Source: Hellea balneolensis DSM 19091 | GTDB taxonomy: Bacteria; Pseudomonadota; Alphaproteobacteria; Caulobacterales; Maricaulaceae | NCBI RefSeq assembly: GCF_000428525.1 | Contig: NZ_AUAC01000003.1 | Location: forward strand, 806,001-870,000 | Direction of reading: 5' to 3' | Length of the DNA stretch: 64,000 bases | In this document: one piece after another, positions 61,090-64,000 of the stretch | Numbering within the stretch: the stretch's first letter is position 1 | Layout of the letters: every line of letters begins with the position of its first letter | The notes under the pieces: generated by a model | Database searches by the model: none | The model's input: only the letters and a program-made list of their open reading frames with translations | Told to the model about the DNA's origin: nothing | Made by a program: the position numbers and the translations under genes

Positions 61090-61390
61090 AGGTTTTCGAG
61101 TCGATACTGGTGATCGCCATTAACTCTTGCGCGTAGATGCGATTAGACGCGATTTCGAATAAAAATATTCTCTTTAGTTGAGTTTCTTTGACCTCATTCT
61201 CTAATTAACCCTTAAATTATGGGTTATTTAGAAATTATTGTCACGAAATTAGTGTAAAAATGCAACAGAGTTGAAAAAATGTTCGAAAAAGAATATTTTT
61301 GGACTTGACGAACATTCCATCGAATTTAGTGTGAGGACAAGTGACGCAATATAAGCGTCAGGCAATTTATAATGTCTCAGGGAGAGTCTC
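61090..61390 (+). promoter_or_regulatory. Upstream region of the TonB receptor with paired TGTTCG/CGAACA sites
   Basis: No gene is seen in these 301 bases. AATGTTCG (61278-61285) and its exact reverse complement CGAACATT (61309-61316) are separated by 23 bases, about three helical turns centre to centre. The second overlaps a -35-like TTGACG (61305-61310). The stretch before 61270 is AT-rich with no other recognised site. GGGAGAG before the ATG is the ribosome-binding site. Confidence 0.6.
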
Positions 61391-64000
61391 ATGAAGTTTA
61401 ACAAAAAGAATTTATTGGCTTGTACAGTAGGGAGTGCCGCAATGATGTGGGCCGCTCCGACTATGGCGCAAACATCTAACACATTTGAAGATGAAGTTAT
61501 TGCGACAGGTATTAGAAGCTCTATTAAGCGCGCACAGGACATCAAACGCGAAGCTGTTGGTGTTGTTGATGCGATTGCGGCGGAAGATTTGGGTAAATTC
61601 CCTGATCTTAACGTTGCTGAATCTCTACAGCGCATTCCTGGCCTTGCCATTGATCGCAGCGGCGGCGAGGGCCAAGCGGTCACTATTCGTGGTCTTGGAC
61701 CTCAATTTAACACGGTTCTCTTAAATGGACGTCAAATTGCAACTGACTCAGGTGGCCGTGAATTTAACTTTGATGTGTTAGCCGCAGAACAAATTACAGG
61801 CGCGACAGTTTATAAGTCCGGTCGTTCAAATCTACAAGAAGGCGGTATTGGCGGTACAATTAATGTGTCGACAGCGCGGCCTTTCGATAATCCTGGTTTC
61901 CAGATGGCTGGTTCTGTTAAGGGCGTCTATGAAAGCTTGTCCGAGAAAATCTCTCCTGCGGGCTCGCTCCTGATCAGTAACACATTTAACGATGATAAAT
62001 TCGGTCTTTTGGGTGCTTTCAGCTATTCAGAGCGTGATGTTCAAATCAATCAAATTGCCACAGCAGGTTGGCGTCCCGGGCAAACGATTTCAAATAATCG
62101 CGATGGCGTATTGTTTGAGAATGCTTACATCCCGCGTAACTGGGACCAAATTGTTGATAGGCAAAAGCGTAAGCGTTTAAATGCAAGTCTGGCAGCACAA
62201 TTTGCGCCGAATGACGACATGACTGTCACGCTAGATGGCTTTGTTTCGAAATTTGAAGTCGACTCACTTGTAACCGACTTGGCATCATGGTTCGAACCCG
62301 ACCGCGTCGGAAGCGGGACAATCGACTCTAACGGAACACTTACAAGTTTTACGCAGGAAATTGGCCTTAACCAAGGTTCTGGTGATCCAGCTTCTGACTT
62401 TGTATCCACTACTCGAAATTCACGCGATGTGACCAATAAAGGTTTTGGTATCAATGTAGATTGGGATGCGACTGAAAACCTTAATGTTTCACTCGATGCT
62501 TTCCATTCAACAGCCGAAAATGATCGCGCCGGAAAAGATCGTTTCAATGTTGTTGGTATTATCAATAATTACTCATTTGATGGCACTGGCGAATACCCAA
62601 CGGTTGCCCATGACGGTTTTACGGGCGGAAATCTCCCTGATGCGAGTCTCAGCCGCCTTCACTATAATGAAAAAGGTAATGTCCCGACGGATGAAGACGA
62701 AATTACAGAATTCAAAGCTGATTTCTCTTACACGCCTGATGTTGACGCCGTAAAAGCTGTCCGTTTCGGTGCCTATAGTCAGATGCGCGAAAAGTCACGC
62801 TTCCAAATCTTTGGGAACCAATGTGCATTCTGTGGCTATCAAGTTGCCGCGCCGAATGACATCATCAACTTCCGTCCCTTTACAGCGAATAACTTCTTCC
62901 CAGGCCTAATCGATACATTTTACACTTATGATGGTGATGCATATGTTGATTATCTGGCTTCGGAAGGTGTTCCAATCGTGACAACCCTCCAGAATAACCG
63001 CTACACAATCAACGAAGATATCATTAGCGGCTATGTAGACACGACACTTGGTTTTGATGCCGGAGACATTCCTGTAGAAATCAATATGGGCGTTCGCTAT
63101 GCCAACACGAATATTGACGTTACGGCGGTTCAAAGCTTTATTGCCGATGTTGTTCCGACAACTGATTTAACGCTCTTCTCCAACGTCTTTGGCCCCGCCA
63201 CTGATATCACGGAAGGGGGATCTTATTCGAACTTCCTTGGTAACTTTGATGTCGCTTTTGATGTGCGTGAAGATATGAAAGTGCGTTTCGCAGCGTATGA
63301 ATCGCTAACACGTGCGACCATGTCTGAGCTCTCACCTGCGACTAACTTTGGTGAGCCTCGCCGTCAAAATCTGACAGCGAGCGGTGGTAACCCTGCGCTT
63401 AATCCGTTTAAGTCCACAAACTTTGATGCGGCCTTTGAATGGTATTATGCAGAAGACAGCGTATTCTCTATCGCGGCCTTCCACAAAGATATCGACGATA
63501 TCATTGTAAACCTCACAGGCAATGAAAGCTTCACACTTGCTAATCGTAGCGCCGCCGATGGCTTCCGCTGTGCCGGCACGACACCAAGCTGTGCCGCGCC
63601 TGGCGACATTGATCCTGCGCGTCCTGGTTTTGATGTTATTGCCAATACGGAAGAACTAAACGGCGAGAGCGAGCTTTACCGCGTAAGTCGTCCGCAAAAC
63701 GGCGAAAGTGCCAAAGTCACAGGCGTCGAAGTCGCCATAACACATGTTCTCGATAACGGCTTTGGTATCTCTGCCAACGCGACATTTGTTGACAGTAACG
63801 TGGTTCTAGACCCAACGTCTGCGACGAACTTCTCACTCGAAGGTGTGGGCGATTCGCAAAACATCGTACTGTTCTATGAGAATGAGCGTCTGCAAGGCCG
63901 TGTCGCCTATAACCGTCGTGAGGGCTTCCTACGCCGTATTGACAACGGTTTTAACGGCGAGCCTATCAACACAGAGACATTTGGTCAGTTTGACGCCAGC
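61391..64000 (+). CDS. TonB-dependent outer-membrane receptor, truncated at the window end
   Basis: The first 870 codons are present and the frame continues beyond the window. A signal peptide (MKFNKKNLLACTVGSAAMMW, cut near AMAQ) is followed by a plug domain (about residues 35-160) with EVIATGIRSSIKRAQDIKRE as the TonB-box region. DLNVAESLQRIPG, SGGEGQAVTIRGLG and NTVLLNGRQIATDSGGR follow, the pattern of the TonB-Xanth-Caul receptor subfamily for carbohydrates. Then beta-barrel strands rich in aromatic residues run to the edge. A pair of cysteines (NQCAFCGYQ) lies in an extracellular loop region. Beside galTKE and a sugar symporter it probably imports a galactose-containing glycan or oligosaccharide. 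Confidence 0.93.
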   Translation, partial: MKFNKKNLLACTVGSAAMMWAAPTMAQTSNTFEDEVIATGIRSSIKRAQDIKREAVGVVDAIAAEDLGKFPDLNVAESLQRIPGLAIDRSGGEGQAVTIRGLGPQFNTVLLNGRQIATDSGGREFNFDVLAAEQITGATVYKSGRSNLQEGGIGGTINVSTARPFDNPGFQMAGSVKGVYESLSEKISPAGSLLISNTFNDDKFGLLGAFSYSERDVQINQIATAGWRPGQTISNNRDGVLFENAYIPRNWDQIVDRQKRKRLNASLAAQFAPNDDMTVTLDGFVSKFEVDSLVTDLASWFEPDRVGSGTIDSNGTLTSFTQEIGLNQGSGDPASDFVSTTRNSRDVTNKGFGINVDWDATENLNVSLDAFHSTAENDRAGKDRFNVVGIINNYSFDGTGEYPTVAHDGFTGGNLPDASLSRLHYNEKGNVPTDEDEITEFKADFSYTPDVDAVKAVRFGAYSQMREKSRFQIFGNQCAFCGYQVAAPNDIINFRPFTANNFFPGLIDTFYTYDGDAYVDYLASEGVPIVTTLQNNRYTINEDIISGYVDTTLGFDAGDIPVEINMGVRYANTNIDVTAVQSFIADVVPTTDLTLFSNVFGPATDITEGGSYSNFLGNFDVAFDVREDMKVRFAAYESLTRATMSELSPATNFGEPRRQNLTASGGNPALNPFKSTNFDAAFEWYYAEDSVFSIAAFHKDIDDIIVNLTGNESFTLANRSAADGFRCAGTTPSCAAPGDIDPARPGFDVIANTEELNGESELYRVSRPQNGESAKVTGVEVAITHVLDNGFGISANATFVDSNVVLDPTSATNFSLEGVGDSQNIVLFYENERLQGRVAYNRREGFLRRIDNGFNGEPINTETFGQFDAS

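Overview
The window reads as chromosomal DNA of a marine alphaproteobacterium, probably of the Maricaulales/Hyphomonadaceae type. This is an inference from four things: the neighbourhood tpiA - ppiD - trpEGDC - lexA - comEC; an alphaproteobacterial LexA box (GTTC-N7-GTTC) upstream of lexA; a Caulobacter/Hyphomonas-style TonB-dependent receptor; and many exported peptidases and lipoproteins. GC content is moderate. No rRNA, CRISPR array or complete prophage was seen. One tRNA gene (Thr, anticodon GGT) lies at 55340-55414.

Layout. 1-9118: the end of comEC, lexA with its SOS box, an AT-rich gene of unknown function, and one tightly coupled minus-strand run: ppiD-trpE-(small membrane ORF)-trpG-trpD-trpC-enoyl-CoA hydratase. 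Genes in this run overlap or abut by a few bases. 9251-11939: tpiA, then an acyl-CoA-type kinase followed by an SDR. 11940-12896: a gene-poor stretch with a MITE-like element, a GC-rich possible ORF and a palindromic repeat. 12897-24137: exported hydrolases, a desaturase, a CIA30 lipoprotein, a membrane TIR-TPR protein, a cytochrome c/PQQ sugar dehydrogenase fusion, carbonic anhydrase and Coq4. 24211-29631: HAD hydrolase, two glutathione transferases, a pirin, a bile-acid-type symporter, a VOC protein and a DUF6702-like protein. 29644-39765: M1, M28 and M20 peptidases, two glycosyltransferases (one of family GT10) and a nitronate monooxygenase. 39891-43061: an OmpA-like protein, a membrane protein carrying HHH and DUF2853-like domains, and an M15 peptidase/holin pair. 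44458-48332: an SDR-SDR-kinase-acyl-CoA dehydrogenase operon. 48342-55228: YajQ, small envelope proteins, an amidohydrolase lipoprotein, a hybrid histidine kinase and a flavin amine oxidase. 55485-64000: a galactose locus.

How genes work together. The trp run makes the early tryptophan-pathway enzymes (chorismate to indole-glycerol phosphate). The gal locus joins an outer-membrane TonB receptor, a sodium/sugar symporter, galT-galK-galE and a DeoR-type regulator. TGTTCG/CGAACA elements occur before galT, before the regulator and before the receptor, suggesting one small regulon. The SDR/kinase/acyl-CoA dehydrogenase operon resembles 4-hydroxyacid catabolism of the LvaA/LvaC or ACAD10/11 type.

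The best candidates for something undescribed are: the unknown zinc-ribbon-like gene sharing the lexA SOS box; the membrane ORF inside the trp operon; the TIR-TM-TPR protein; the OmpA plus membrane-anchored basic-tail/HHH/DUF2853 pair; the stand-alone M15/holin cassette; and the candidate gal operators. All functional calls come from reading the translations. No database search was run.
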